From Eutreptiella sp. 'Long Island Sound 2002' (lineage: Eukaryota > Euglenozoa > Euglenophyceae > Eutreptiales > Eutreptiaceae): a DNA stretch of 64,000 bases. A program made the translations under genes and the position numbers. Numbering within the stretch: the stretch's first letter is position 1; each line of letters begins with the position of its first letter. Below the pieces are notes generated by a model. That model worked only from the letters and a program-made list of their open reading frames with translations, ran no database searches and had not been told where the DNA came from. Below are positions 1-11,350 of this stretch, piece by piece. Where the stretch lies: the NCBI GenBank assembly GCA_964036045.1, contig OZ038388.1:35170497-35234496 (forward strand). The letters are read 5' to 3'.

Positions 1-476
1 TGCCGGAGGGCTCGGGGCCGGCAAGACCAGTGGGGCAGGCACGCGAGGAGTCTCCCTGGATGTTGTTATTGGGGGTAGAACCGGATACTCGAACACCAAC
101 GGAGGCGAGAGCAGCAACAACTGAAGCAAGGTCCATGCTGATTGTGGTCCGGCAGAAAATCCCAGTCTATGAAGAAAATTGATGCGGATTATTCTGAATA
201 CATCTGAGTGTCCAAAACTGTCTGAAAAGATTTAAATAATCCAATTATGTAAAAATGTTTGGCCGATCTGGCCCGCGAGCGCGCGTCAGCGGCAAATGGC
301 GGATTTACGGGGAATGGACTGCGGAATCAAATCCGGCATATCAGAAATATATAGGAAATATCCTGAGACTGAGCTGCGAGGCGGTGATTCCGCCGAAGCA
401 AAGAAAATGACCAAAATGTAGCCAATCTGGGCAGAATGTCTGAAAATCTGAGCAGATGGGGCTAGCCGCACTTACA
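1..476. other. Unassigned flank, no gene seen
   Basis: This stretch is less GC-rich than what follows and resembles no coding domain on either strand. The only open frames are short and compositionally ordinary. It ends at 476, where a block shared with 35,285-35,420 begins, so 476/477 is probably a repeat boundary. It may be the target of the GC-rich element to its right. Confidence 0.4.
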
Positions 477-615
477 GCTGGTAGGGCCGTTCCACGTGGT
501 CCGTGGCCCTCCGTGTGTCCTGCCCCGGTCCCTTGCTCCGTCTGGCGTGCTTGGGGGGGGGCGGTCCGGTCCCGGTTCCCCCCTACTTGGCTTGGGGTTG
601 TGGGGGTGGCGGTAG
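477..615 (-). repeat. LINE A-associated block shared with 35,285-35,420
   Basis: About 135 bp are nearly identical to 35,285-35,420. In both places the block directly adjoins 212-bp monomer sequence. On the minus strand it lies downstream of the monomer(s) at both sites, so it looks like a fixed part of the same element family and not a chance similarity. The strand is inferred from the neighbouring minus-strand LINE. Confidence 0.65.
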
Positions 616-2100
616 GGCGTCCCCGGGGGGGGTGCCTTCTACTGTTGCGAGGGGCGTCTGGGGTCAGGCGCTCCCCCTCCCCCGACTGCCCGCCCACTGG
701 GCGGGCTGTGGGGGTCCGCGATCCACGTGTTGTGGGCGCGGGCGTGCGGGTATGGGGGCCCTTCTCTGTCCCCTCGGCCGGGACGCCCTGTGGGGGCTGC
801 GCGCCGCGGGGCGGGTCCGTGGCGTTCGTGTGCCGGGGGGCGGGCTGGGGGGGGGGGGGGGGTGCGCCGTACCCCCCGGTTGTGCGGCCGGGGGGGGGCC
901 TGTAGGGCGGGGGGTCGCTCTGCCTCATTCCGTCCCTCTGCCTTCCCTGGGCAGGCAACAAAGCGGGTGTCACTGGCGTTGTGCTGTCCATGGGGGGCGT
1001 GGCCCCCCATATCACTCCGGTTCGTGCTCACCAGGCTTCTCTGGGTGCGATCTGTGCGGCGTCCTGGCGTGTTGGCGCGGGCTCGCTTGTTCTTCGCGGC
1101 CCCCGTGGGAGCCGGCGGCTGGGGCGGGGGGGCGGGTCGCGCTCCGGCTCCTCTCTCGGGCGGGGGGGGGACCATCCCCCCTGCCTCGGGGGGTGGGGGC
1201 CGGGGCCCCCGCGGCTTGCGGGCCGGTGGGGGGGCGGGGGGGCGGGTGTCGGGCCGCGGCCTCCCTGCTCCCCTTCTGGGCGGCGGCCTGCGGTACTCAA
1301 TCCTGGCCCCCTTCGTGTCGTCGGCGCGCTCCCTTCCGGCATGCGCGTGCGGTCGGGGTCGAAGTGGGGGGTGGTGAGGGGCGGCCTGTGGACCGCTCCC
1401 CCGGGGGCCCTTGCAGACCTGAACCCCCCCTCTGCCCTCCCTGAGTGGACTGTGGTCACGGGAGGGTCATGTGGGGCGCGGCCTCCATACTGTTCTGTTG
1501 TGCGCGTTGCTCCGGCATGCTATTGTGGGCTCGCGGGAGCAGGTCCAGCCGCCGCTCCCCCCACCGCGTCGCCGTCCCTCCCTGGGGGGGGGGGGGGGCG
1601 TCCCCTCGGCTCCGGGGGGGTGGAGGGCCGCGCCTGTGGCTCCCCAGCTGGGGGGGGTGCGGGGGGGGGGGGGGTGGGGGGGCCGCCCCCCTGCCCGCTC
1701 TCGGGCCTGAGTGGGAGGGGGGGGGGGTGGGGGGGACCCTCTGGATCCCTGGCGACGCCTCCTGGCAGCCGGGGGGGGGGGGGCGGCATGGCAGTCCTGG
1801 CCCCGGGGGCCAGCCATCGGCTGGGGGGTCGCGCCCTTCCCCCGCCCCCCTCTACCTAGAGCTGGACCCTCGTGCAGGCCCTCGCTGGGGCCCCTCATCC
1901 CCCCGGCCGTCGTCGCGCGGCGCTGGCCGGCCGGGGGCGGCTGTGAGGGTTAGCGGTCAGCGGTTAGCGGGCTGCGGGGCAGCAGGTTCCCCCCCGCGCT
2001 CGTTGTCTCCGCCCTCCCTCCCGCGGGAGGTGGCACGCTCTCATGCGTCGTGCCGTACCGTGGGGGGGACTGGGTCGGGGGGCCCAGCTCCCCCCCCCAC
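616..2100. repeat. GC-rich monomer remnant and homopolymer-rich sequence
   Basis: About 640-830 holds one monomer of the B type seen in the 16.7-18.7 kb array. The rest to 2,100 is extreme-GC sequence with many runs of 7-14 G and no recognisable protein. Long open frames here occur on both strands at once, as expected of sequence poor in A and T, so I do not call them genes. It may be the 3' noncoding end of the minus-strand LINE. Confidence 0.5.
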
Positions 2101-2745
2101 TCTCTCGCATCCGCCGTCTGGGCCATCACCTGCGCCGCCGCTTGTGTGGGGGCTGGGGCTGTGGCGGCGGCGGGTTGCGTCGGCGGTAGCGCCAGTGGGC
2201 GAGGGCGCTGCGCAAAGCCCGGGGGAGCCAGTTGTTGGCGTCCGCATCCGTGATGCGGAGCACCGCTCCCCCTTCCAGGAAGGCCGGCCACGTCGGCTCC
2301 CTGTCGGGCCACGCCGCCCGGAACACTGACCTGAGGACCCTCTCATGGTCTTCTGGGGCTGCCCATCCCCCCCGGGGGTACCTCTCGGTTTCCTCCGTCT
2401 CTCCGGAGGAGCATGGCATCAAAGGGCCGGTTCCTCAACCCCCTGGTGGTCCCCTGGTTGGCCCAGCACAACCACCCGTACACCCCCCCCATCAGGGGGA
2501 GGGCCTCTTCCCCCAGAGGGTCTGGGACCACACCCCCGTCCCGGTCCCATGGCCGGCCCCCCTCTGCCCCCCCCGCCGGCTCCCCTCGCTGCCCCTGTGC
2601 CTGCGGCGCCGATGCCGCGCCCCGCCCCTCCTCCGCCGAGGCCATCCGCGCCGGCTCCGCCCTCGGCGCGGGGGGGGCTTGCTGGTGCCGGGGTCGTTGG
2701 GGTTTTGGGGGGGACGAGCTCGCCGGCGTCAGGGTCGATGTTGTA

Positions 2746-2782
2746 GAGGTGGTGGTGGTGGTGGTGGTGGTGGTGGTGGGTG
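2746..2782 (+). repeat. (GGT)n microsatellite, His tract on the minus strand
   Basis: About eleven GGT units lie on the plus strand. In the minus-strand reading frame they give a run of about ten histidines, followed by Leu-Tyr-Asn. The tract is in frame with the surrounding minus-strand ORF. Confidence 0.85.
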
Positions 2783-3517
2783 TGGTGCGCCGGCATCTGT
2801 TGGATGCCGCGGGGGATGCACCTCACCGGCTGCACGTCCGGCTGCGGGGGCGCCCCACTCTCCGCCCCCCTCCCTTCGTCCCGCGCTCCCCCCTGGGCTC
2901 CCATGCCCCGTCCCGCTGGTCCTTTGGGGCCCGCGGCGCCTTTGCCCTTGCCCTTGGGCCCCTTTCTAGCCCCCTGCCCGTGCCGCGGGTCTCGCCTCCA
3001 GTCCCCCACGCCCTGACCCGCCCGCTCACCCACCGCCCCTCGCCCTGCCCCCTGCACCTGGGCTCCCTGCCCGTGCCCCTGCGCGCCCTTCCCGTGCCCT
3101 GGTCCCTTCCCGGCCCCCTGCCCTGAGTCGCGCCGTCCGCTGCCTGCGCTCTGCTCCCCCCCGCTGCTGCGCCCTTGCTCCCTGCCGCGCGTGCCCTGGC
3201 CTAGTCCTTGCGCGCGCTCCTGGGCAATTCCCCTATCGCCTCCTGCCCCTCGCTCCGCGCTCCCGTGGCTGGCACGCCGCTCTGCCTGCGCGCCCTCCCC
3301 TCCTTCCTGAATCACGCGCCGGGTGTCCCGCTGTCTTTGCAGCTGCGACAGCGTGACGCCTGGCGGCGAGCGCTCGGGCGCCAGGGGGGGGGCGTGCCGC
3401 GCCCGCCCCGGGGGGAAGGGCTTGGGGGGGAACTGCTTGGGGGGGCTGGTGTGGGTGTGGGTGGGGTTGGCGTGGGCGCGGTACTTCGCGCTCTCCCTGC
3501 CCACTGCTGCTGCTGCG

Positions 3518-4020
3518 GCGGCCGCCGGCGAGGCGCCCGTGGCCCGTGCGGGATTCTTCCCCCGCTTGCGCGGCGTGCTGGGGGTCGCGGCGTGGCCGGC
3601 CGAGGCCGTGGCGCGGCCCGCCGGGGCCGCGGTCGCAACTCCTCGCGCGCCCTCCTCGCTCTCCTCTGCTGCTGTCGCGGCCGCCGGCGAGGCGCCCGTG
3701 GCCCGTGCGGGGGTCCGTCCCCTGCTTTCGCGGCGTGTTGGGGGTCGCGGCGTGGCTGGCCGAGGCGGTGGCGCGGCCCGCCGGGGTCGCGGCCGCAACC
3801 CCTCGCGCGCCCTCCTCCCTCTCCTTCGCTGCTGTGGCCGCCGCCGGCGAGGCGCCCGTGGCCCGTGCGGGGTCCGGCCCCCGCTTTCGCGGCGTGCTGG
3901 GGGTCGCGGCGTGGTCGGCCGAGGCGGTGGCGCGGCCCGCTGGGGCCGCGGTCACAACCCCTCGCGCGCCCTTCTCGCTCTCCTCTGCGGCTGCGGCAGC
4001 CCTCCGCGATGCGCCCGGTT
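3518..4020 (-). repeat. Tandem ~159-bp (53-aa) coding repeats
   Basis: Near-identical blocks start at 3,521, 3,680 and 3,840, with a diverged fourth from about 3,999, giving periods of 159 and 160 bp. On the minus strand each unit encodes about 53 Ala-rich residues, with a Gly-Arg-Ala-Thr segment followed by Thr-Pro-Arg-Lys. The period is a multiple of three, which suggests the array expanded while it was coding. The later frame slips come from single-base differences between units. Confidence 0.8.
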
Positions 4021-4424
4021 CCTGCATCGGGGCTACCCCCCGTGTCGGTGGCGTGCTGGGGGCCGCGGTCGAGGCCGCGGCTTGGCTTGTGGGGCTGCGG
4101 TCTCCGCTTCCTGCGCGTCTGGGGCCCCCTCACGGGGCGGGGCGGCAGGCCTTGCTGCTTGGGCGGCGGGGGCGGTCACTTCGGCTGGTTCAGGCTCCCG
4201 GGCCAGCGGCGGCGGCCCGACCAGCACTGCCGCCTCCGCCAGCCTCCGCTCCTCGCGCTCCGCGAGGGTCTCCCCCGTCCACTCCGGGGAGGCGGGGGAG
4301 CGGGAGCGGGACCAGCGGTGGTGGCGGTCGTCCCGCTGGGGGGAGCCATCGGAGTCTGCCATCACCGTTATCCTGGTAGGCATGTGTGGTGGCAGGCGCG
4401 CCCTTCCCACTACCTCCCCTTGCA

Positions 4425-5657
4425 TCAGTGCCGTGCCGTGGGCAGTGCCGTGTGGTGCTCTGCGGCGGGGAGGAAGGGAGGGAGAGGGGGGCCGGCTGTG
4501 GCGTCAGCCCCGCACGGCCGGGGGCCGGCGGCCATCCGCCGGCATTGGGAGGGGAGGCGGGGGAGCCACGCGGCCCACGCGTCGCGCCATAGCTCCCAGT
4601 CTGGGGCGGGGCTCAGGGCCCTGGGCCCCCGAGGGTCGTCGAGTGGTGTCGGGGGGAGCCGCACCAGGTAGACCCCCGTAACGGCGGTGACCTCCTGTGT
4701 TCGCAGGAAGGTGTGTACTCCGTCCCGCGCCGCGGGCGCCGGGAGGGGGGGGCGGGGTACGGGTGCTGCCTCATAGAGGTGGGTGGGGGTGATCCCCAGG
4801 ACCCGCCCTGGGTCCCCGCGGGTCGCGACGACGAGGAGGAGCAGGGGGGTGCCAGGGCACTCTTGCCAGAGGACCTGCCCCCTGTGGTGGGCACCCCTGG
4901 TTCTCGAGAGGGGGGGAGACAGGTCTGGGTTAGCCCAGCCGCGGGGCGCGTGCGTCGCCGGCGGGAGGGCGGGGGAGCAAGTGGGCTCCCTGGGGAACGC
5001 CTCGCATACAATGGCGTACGGGGGGGTAGGCCTGGTGCCGTCGTACACTGGGTTGGTCGGCCGGGGGCGGGCGGACGCCTCGTCCGCGCCTTCCACGAAC
5101 ACCGTGATCTCGCCCACCTCCAGGTCCTCGTCCGGTGGGTGTAGAAGGTGGAGCGCCGCATCCAGCTCGGACACTCCCCCCGGGTACGTGGCCCGCGCCT
5201 GGTTCAGGTACGGGGCCACGTCCCCGGGGTAGCGCGTCCTGAGGGCGTGCAGCAGGGCTGGGGCGCTGCTGCGGAGGGACATGGCAGACCCTGCTCCCGT
5301 CAGCCGCAGGGTGTCCCCCATGGACAGGGGCCGGCCCGACCGGTTGGACTCGCGCCACTCCATCCAGTGCCCGTAGAGGGCCGCCTCCGGGCTGATGAGC
5401 CCCGGCTGGACGGCGTTCACGATCCGGTGCATTGCCGGGAGCAGCGTAGGGGCCCCCGCTCCGTTCAGGGCGCGCACGGCCGGGAGGGCGGTCTCGTTGA
5501 GGAAAGCCCTCGCACTGCCCGTCATGTCACACGATGCGGCAGCGTGCGCCTCGTGTGCCTCCGCCACCGTGTCCGCCACCAGGCCCCGGACGGCAGCCTC
5601 CTGCGCTTTGCGGCGGGCCCTGGTGTGTCCCGGCCCATCCCCCCGTCGGCGTGGCAT
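4425..5657 (-). CDS. LINE A third ORF, 410 aa, unknown function
   Basis: This is an uninterrupted minus-strand ORF starting at an ATG about 40 bases after the last recognisable ORF2 codons. It ends in a TGA that overlaps the next ATG (TGATG, 4,423-4,427). The N-terminal half looks globular and helical, with a mix of Leu, Ala, Trp and Tyr. Around residues 170-190 there is a Pro-Asp-Glu-Asp segment followed by beta-like hydrophobic sequence. The C-terminal half is Pro-rich with further hydrophobic strands. There is no zinc knuckle, RRM or esterase motif that I can see. Its placement after ORF2 is unusual for a LINE, so it may instead be the 5' ORF of another element joined here. It is the longest intact LINE ORF outside ORF2 in the window. 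Confidence 0.5.
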   Translation of the reverse strand: MPRRRGDGPGHTRARRKAQEAAVRGLVADTVAEAHEAHAAASCDMTGSARAFLNETALPAVRALNGAGAPTLLPAMHRIVNAVQPGLISPEAALYGHWMEWRESNRSGRPLSMGDTLRLTGAGSAMSLRSSAPALLHALRTRYPGDVAPYLNQARATYPGGVSELDAALHLLHPPDEDLEVGEITVFVEGADEASARPRPTNPVYDGTRPTPPYAIVCEAFPREPTCSPALPPATHAPRGWANPDLSPPLSRTRGAHHRGQVLWQECPGTPLLLLVVATRGDPGRVLGITPTHLYEAAPVPRPPLPAPAARDGVHTFLRTQEVTAVTGVYLVRLPPTPLDDPRGPRALSPAPDWELWRDAWAAWLPRLPSQCRRMAAGPRPCGADATAGPPLPPFLPAAEHHTALPTARH

Positions 5658-8600
5658 GGTGCTGCGGGCTCTGCAAAGTGCGGCGGGGGGTGGGGATTAG
5701 GGCGCGAACACGTGCGACAGGTGCACAACAGATGTGGGGTCCTGCAGGTGCACGTGGATCGACAGAAGGGCAGCGCCCGCGGGGCCCGCTCGTTTGTGTG
5801 AGGGAGTGTGTGCCCCCTCGATGCGCTGGTGCAGGGCCTCCTCCTCTTTGCGCCTGCGCGGGCCTGCGGGAGGCTCGGGCCAGGGGCACGCGGCCACCTG
5901 GGCGCAGCGCGCGCACCTGTGGGCGCCTGTCGACGCTGCGGAGGACACCGTGTCACATTCCCCGCAGAGTCGGCAGGTGTGTGGGAGGTGGGAGGGCGGC
6001 GACCAAGGGTCGAGATGGCGGAGCCAGAGGTCGTCCCACCTCTGTCAGAGGGGGTCCCGGATCGCCAGCAGGCGGGCGCGGACGCGGCGCCGGTAGTCCT
6101 TGCCAAGCGTCTTCCGCTGAACCTCCTGCCACGTGTCGTCGGGGAGGATCCCGTGGTCGTGGAAGGCGGCGATGAGGTCGTCCCACGCCGGGCGGTGGTG
6201 CCCCTGGGGGGGGGTTGCCATGTACACGTGGCGCCCGGTGAGCTGGGGCGTCAGCGCATCCCATCTGCACCTGTTCGCGGTGTCTTGGTGGAGGAGGGCC
6301 AGCAGGGTGCCGTCCGCGACTGCCTCCCATCCCACTCGCAGCCCTTCGCAGCCGTCCAGCTACTGGCGCAGCGCGGCTGCAATGTCAGTGGGGAGCATGA
6401 GGAGCAAGGGCCCCTGGGTGTCGCCCAGCCGGGACAGGGCGTCGTCGTATACCGGCGCCCCAGCTTTCAAGTGCGTAACGGCGAGCTGGGCGGCCCCGTC
6501 CTCTGAGGGGTGCCACCGGAGGGTGGCCGCGGCGTGTCCCCACGTGCGTATCTCCGTAGCACGGAGTACGTTGGCGGCGTGGAGGACGATGCGGGGCGGG
6601 ACGGGTGTCCTGACGAGTGAGGACACGTCCCCAGTCCATCCCGTTTGCGGCCCCGGGGCCGCCTGCAGCCATTCCCCCGTCGCCGCATCCCACGGGTGGT
6701 CAGGTCCCGCCCCGCGGATCATGGTGGGTCTCGGCCGGGTGTCCGGCCCCCATCCCTTGAGTGGGATGGCGGCGTATCGTTGCGCAGGGGTCTCCGGGGC
6801 GCGCGTGGCGGCGCACCACCGGCCCCACTCGCGCGCCCATTCCTCACCCACGATGCGCGCCTCCCACGCGGTCATGGAGCCGCGCCCGATGATCCACGGT
6901 GGGAAGAGGGCGTCTTGTAGGTGCCTCGAGAACCCCCCCGGCAGGTCCTGGTACGGGTGGGGGCCCTCTTGGGGCGGGCACTCCAGAGTGCCATTCACGA
7001 CACGGAGGGAGGCTACGAAGTCCTTGTCAGGGCGCGGGGGAGGGGGAGGGTGGTCGCCCTCCGCCGCAGTGAGCCACGGGTGTGCCCGGGCCGCCGCGCT
7101 CTGGGGCTCGCGGAGGAGTTGCTCCAGCCGGTGGTTGCGAAGCTCCCATGCGAAGTCCCCCAGCCGGAGCATGTGGCGGAGGAAATCGTCCACAGAGGTC
7201 CCTCCTGGCGGGTCGTAGCGGGCTATGGCGCGGAGCTGCGCCTCCGCGTCCTCGGGCACCAGTCCGGAGCAGAAGACCTCCGTCCATGTGGCGCCTGCGG
7301 AGCGCCACCAGGCCACCCACAGGGCTTTGTCCCCAGGTGGGAGGTGGCGGGCCGCCTCGTGTACCGCCTGGCGGTAGTGGGGCCAGAGGAGCTGTGAGTG
7401 GGCGCACCCCACGTGCATGTGCACCAGGGTCTCCTCCGGGTCGCCGCATAGGAGGCACGGTTGTGGGACAATGGCGACGCCGGAGAGCCGCTCCTTATGG
7501 ACGCGGAGCCTGCGCTGCACCGGCGTGTGGCCGTCTCGGGCCCGCAGCGCCCGGCGGTTGGTGGCCGTCGCGGTGAGGTCCCGGGCGTGGACATAGGCCG
7601 TGGCGTGGGCCGCGCCCAAAGGTGTGTGTCCCCGGTGCGTCAGCGCATGGTCCGTCTGCGCCCGCTGCGCGACCTCGCTGAGCACCCGCATCGTGGGGGG
7701 CCGTAGATCGAGATGGCCGCCACGGCCGGCGACAATGAGCTGGGCGTGGCCAGGGTCCGGGGGCGTGTTCTGCAGGACGGTGTCCTGGGACGCCGCCCAG
7801 TCCGCCTTGTGCAGTAGGGCGTCACTGTGGTGTGAGGTGGCTCGGACGTACCAGAACGGGTGCCCGGCGTGTTGCCCTCGCGCGCACAGGCTGTCCCGGA
7901 GCCACCTCAGGGGCATCTGGTTGACCACCTTCGCTGCGCCCGCGGGGACCCCCGTGGTCCGCTCGCGATCTGCGTGCCGCAGGAGGTGGAGGATGACTTC
8001 AGCGTCCACGCTGTGGACCCATGGTCGGTGGGCACCGTATTGTAGGGGGAGGGAGGCGGCCACCCCCTCCCCGTCGGGCACCGTGCCCGAGATGGCCACC
8101 GCCCACGTGCGGGTGAGGTCAGCGGCGAGAGCGACGCTGGTGGCGTATTTGCAGGGTCCGCCCCCGGACGCGTCGGAAGAGGTGTGGCCCCAGGCCTCCG
8201 GGATCCAGTAGTATCCGGTGGGGCTGAGCCACCCCGCGTTGAGGTCGGCGGAGTGCCACCGGACGTCGGGGTGGCTGGGGGTCAGTTGGTCCACGCTCAG
8301 CGCCCTGGTGTCGCCTGGGCTGATTGCCGGCCGGTCGTGCAGCCGGATCTTCGCTCCGGTGATCGTGCTTGCCCAGGACTGAAGTGCCGTCACATGTTCC
8401 TTGAGCCACGCCGGGCCCCCGCGCTGGTGCACCACCAGGTGCCCCGTGTCCTCCGGCTGGTCTTCCAACGCGTGCACCGCCATGTGTGGGTCGTGCGGCA
8501 CCTCCGTAGCTACCAGCAGGGCGGTGCCACGGGGGAGCCCACGGGGTTCAGGCTGGCCCGCCCCCACCTGCACTATTACCCACTCGGCCCGGAGCTGCGC

Positions 8601-10192
8601 TTGCCCCGTCGCTTGGGTGCATTGGTCGTCCGTGGTCACCAACCACAACGGCGTCGGCGCGTGGGGCCGGGGGCGCAGAGGCTCCGGCCATGCCACGTCC
8701 GCGTTAGGCTCTTGGTGCTCGCTTTCCGCGAGCACGTCGCGGAGGATGTACATGAGGGCTGTCGGCGGGTGGTACGCCGCCCCCCGCGTGGGGGGGGATA
8801 GGCCGTCCCGGCGGCGGTAGCCCCCGACGTTGAGGTGCAGGCCGTCCGGGGTCACCAGTGGGCCGGTGTGGGCGTTCTGCTTAGCCCTCGTGGGGTGGAC
8901 GAGTCTCAGGCGGGGGTCCCGCGTGCCGGTGGTGTGGAAGACGTGGACCAAGGCGTCGCCCCACCCGGGGTGGTTGGTGGGCTCCTGCTCACGGCGGCAA
9001 TAGTGGAGGTGTTCATTGGCGCATTGGTTGAGGCATTCCCGCACCGCCGTCGGCCACGGGTCGTCGTTGTCGGGGAAGGGATGGCGTGGCCCGTGGTGCC
9101 CATGCCACGGCGTTGTGTGTGGCACCGTCAGGCGGCACGTGTCGCGGTGTCGCAGCTTGGCGCTGTGCAGCGTGACGATGTTGCCCGGCGCAGACTGTAG
9201 TTGGACATGGGCCGCCCCTGGGCACGCGATGGAGTTGTACAGCCCCACTCCCAGGGCGGCCGGGGCCCGGGGTATGCGGTGGACCCAGTCGCCCCCCGCT
9301 AGAGTTGCGAACTCGGGGACGGGGTAGTGCACCTCGGGACATATTCCGTGCGCGCCAGCTATTTCCCAGAACATCTTGGTGACCTCGGCGCGCACGGAGG
9401 TTGAGCGGTGGTGGACGAGTGTACCCACGAGGGCGACCGCTGCCTGCTGGCACCGCGTTGGCACCCGTGTGACCCCCAGGGTCCGGTCATCCTGCAGGCT
9501 GTCCCGCGAGGCGTCGAAGGCGTACCGCGCCCTGTCCTTCGCGACCTGGACCGTGATGTTGTCCAGGTGGCCTGCAGTGTCGGAGTCGTTGGCGTCACTC
9601 CCCCGAGGATCGCCAGGATGACGTCCTGCACCACTTTCGGTGGCGCGAGGGTGTTCAGGCACCAGTGGTGCACCGCCGCCAGGCGTAGCTGGTGCTTGCG
9701 CTGCAGGGAGAACTTCCCGTCCGGCTGCAGCTGGAGTCCCAGGTAGGGGACGGAGTCCGCCGCTGGTACCCAGTGCCACGGGTTTTCCAGGTGGGGGCAG
9801 AGGCGCAGCTGCAGGCCCGGGACCCCCTGCGTGGTGGCCATGGCGCACTTGCAGGGGTTGAGCTCCATGCCAATCATCCCCAGGTACGCGGCCACCGCCT
9901 CCACGCCCTCGACGAAGTGCTGCAGCGTGTGGGCCACCACTAGCAGGTCGTCGATGTAGGCCTGGATGAGGCCGTGCTCGGCCCCTCCCGGCGGGCGCAG
10001 GCGGTGCCCCTGCACCCTGAGCAGGGGCTCCAGGAGGAGCGCGTACAGTAGGGGGCTCTCAGGGTTGCCCTGCCGGACGCCGCGCAGCATGTAGACGGGC
10101 TGCCTTAGCCCCTGTGCTGTGACGATGCGCAGCCTGGCGCACGTGTGGAGGAAGAGCAGGAGGTCGATGACGTCCGGCGGCACGGAGAGCTG

Positions 10193-10259
10193 GCGCAGGA
10201 TTAGGTGGAGGGCGCCGTGCAGGGCGGTGTCGAAGGCCTTGCGGGCATCGAAGGAGAAG
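10193..10259 (-). repeat. Duplicated RT motif-A segment, copy 1
   Basis: These 67 bp match 10,557-10,623 with about five mismatches. Both encode the RT motif-A region with the Asp-Ala-Arg-Lys-Ala-Phe-Asp core on the minus strand. The copies flank a 297-bp insert, so the RT reading restarts upstream of where it broke off. Confidence 0.85.
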
Positions 10260-10556
10260 GTAGGTAGGTAGGTAGGTATCTTCGGCAGCTCGGGATGCCT
10301 CCTTTGACAATGCAGGAAGAAGGTCTTACCAGGGGGACGTCCTGTCCCTCCCACTGCCCTATGTCATGTGCCTCTTGAGCCGCTCCCGCATGTGCTTCGG
10401 AAGGCATTGTCGCGGCCACCCGGTCCATGTGTTCCAGGTGGGAGGGTGTCCCCACATGTGTCCATGAGTAGGGCCACATGCCCCCTCTTTTGGGCGGCAG
10501 CTCTTGGGGCTGCCCAGCCGTGTGGAGTATCTCTCACCACAAGGGGTATTGCTCCC
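10260..10556 (-). mobile_element. 297-bp insert in LINE RT with (GTAG)n edge
   Basis: The insert is bounded by the 67-bp duplicate. Its low-coordinate edge is five tandem GTAG-type units (10,260-10,279), which on the minus strand form a (CTAC)n tail directly before the resumed RT. The remainder encodes nothing recognisable. The tail and flanking duplication are what a retroposed fragment would leave, but the duplication is far longer than a usual target duplication. A template switch is an alternative. Confidence 0.5.
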
Positions 10557-10623
10557 GCGCAGGATGAGGTGGAGGGCCCCGTGTGGGGCGGTGTCGAAGG
10601 CCTTGCGGGCGTCGAAGGAGAAG
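10557..10623 (-). repeat. Duplicated RT motif-A segment, copy 2
   Basis: This is the partner of 10,193-10,259. It is continuous with the upstream part of the RT (the YRPIAL motif region at about 10,830-10,790) and so is probably the original copy. A frame slip near 10,760 separates it from that motif. Confidence 0.85.
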
Positions 10624-10904
10624 ACGTAGTTGGGCCTTCCCCGCTGGAGCTGCCACTGCGCCATGAACAGCGGGGGGCCTGTGTTGGAGCCAGGGAGGGC
10701 CCCTTGCTGCCAGTCGCTGACCACTCCGTGCCGTGTGAGCACTTCTGTGATGCGCTGGGTGAGGGGGCCGTGAGCAGCTTCATGTCCAGCTGGCCCAGGG
10801 CTATGGGCCTGTAGTCGTCCAGTCTGGCAGAGCCCGGTACCTTGGGGCTGAGCCAGATGTGCGCGTCCCTCTAGTAGATTCGGGCCACGCGAGGCAGGCG
10901 ACGG

Positions 10905-11350
10905 TGAAATGCGGCAGGGAGCGACAGGAAGGCGACAGGGTGGCAGCAGGAAGACGACAGGGTGGCGACAGGAAGACGACAGGCCAGCGGCAGGAAAGCG
11001 GCAGGGAAGCGACAGGAAGCGACAGGCAGGCGGCAGGAAGGCGACAGAGGAGGAGCGACAGGAGGGCGACAGGAGGGCGACAGGGCGGCGACAGGGTGGC
11101 GACAGGGAGACGACAGGGAAGCGACAGGAAACAAGACATAGCGACAGGATAAGCGACAGGAAAGCGACAGGAAGACGACAGGAGGGCAACAGGGCTAGCG
11201 GCGACAGGGAAGCGACAGGGAAGCGACAGGAGACAGCGACAGGAGAGCGACAGGAGAGCGACAGGAGAGCGGCAGGGTGTTTTTTTGCGACAGGAAGGCG
11301 ACAGGAAGGCGACAGGAAGGCGACAGGGGTGCGACAGGAGAGCGACAGGC
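10905..11350 (+). repeat. GCGACAGG minisatellite array 1
   Basis: This is a tandem array of an 8-base core GCGACAGG followed by about 3 variable purines, mostly an 11-bp period. Some units are shorter or longer. The plus strand is strongly purine-rich. Confidence 0.9.

Larger units (their letters stand above)
2126..4425 (-). pseudogene. LINE A fourth ORF (Pro/Ala/Arg-rich, broken)
   Basis: The minus-strand frame opens with an ATG at 4,425 that overlaps the stop of the upstream ORF as TGATG. It starts as a charged, Ser/Arg-rich protein, passes through four roughly 53-residue Ala-rich repeats (about 3,518-4,020), a Gly/Gln/Arg-rich stretch, and a polyhistidine run encoded by the GGT tract near 2,750. 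It ends in a more normal globular stretch at about 2,422-2,126 with several Trp and acidic residues and a basic tail. The frame changes several times, mostly at G or C runs, so it is not functional as read. No family is recognised. A nucleic-acid-binding, ORF1-like role is only inferred from basic composition and position. It could instead be the ORF1 of a second LINE. Confidence 0.45.

Noticed and set aside
503-1444. Gly/Pro/Arg-rich plus-strand ORFs at 0.5-2.3 kb
   Set aside because: All six frames are open for long distances here. Translations are low-complexity and run through G homopolymers.
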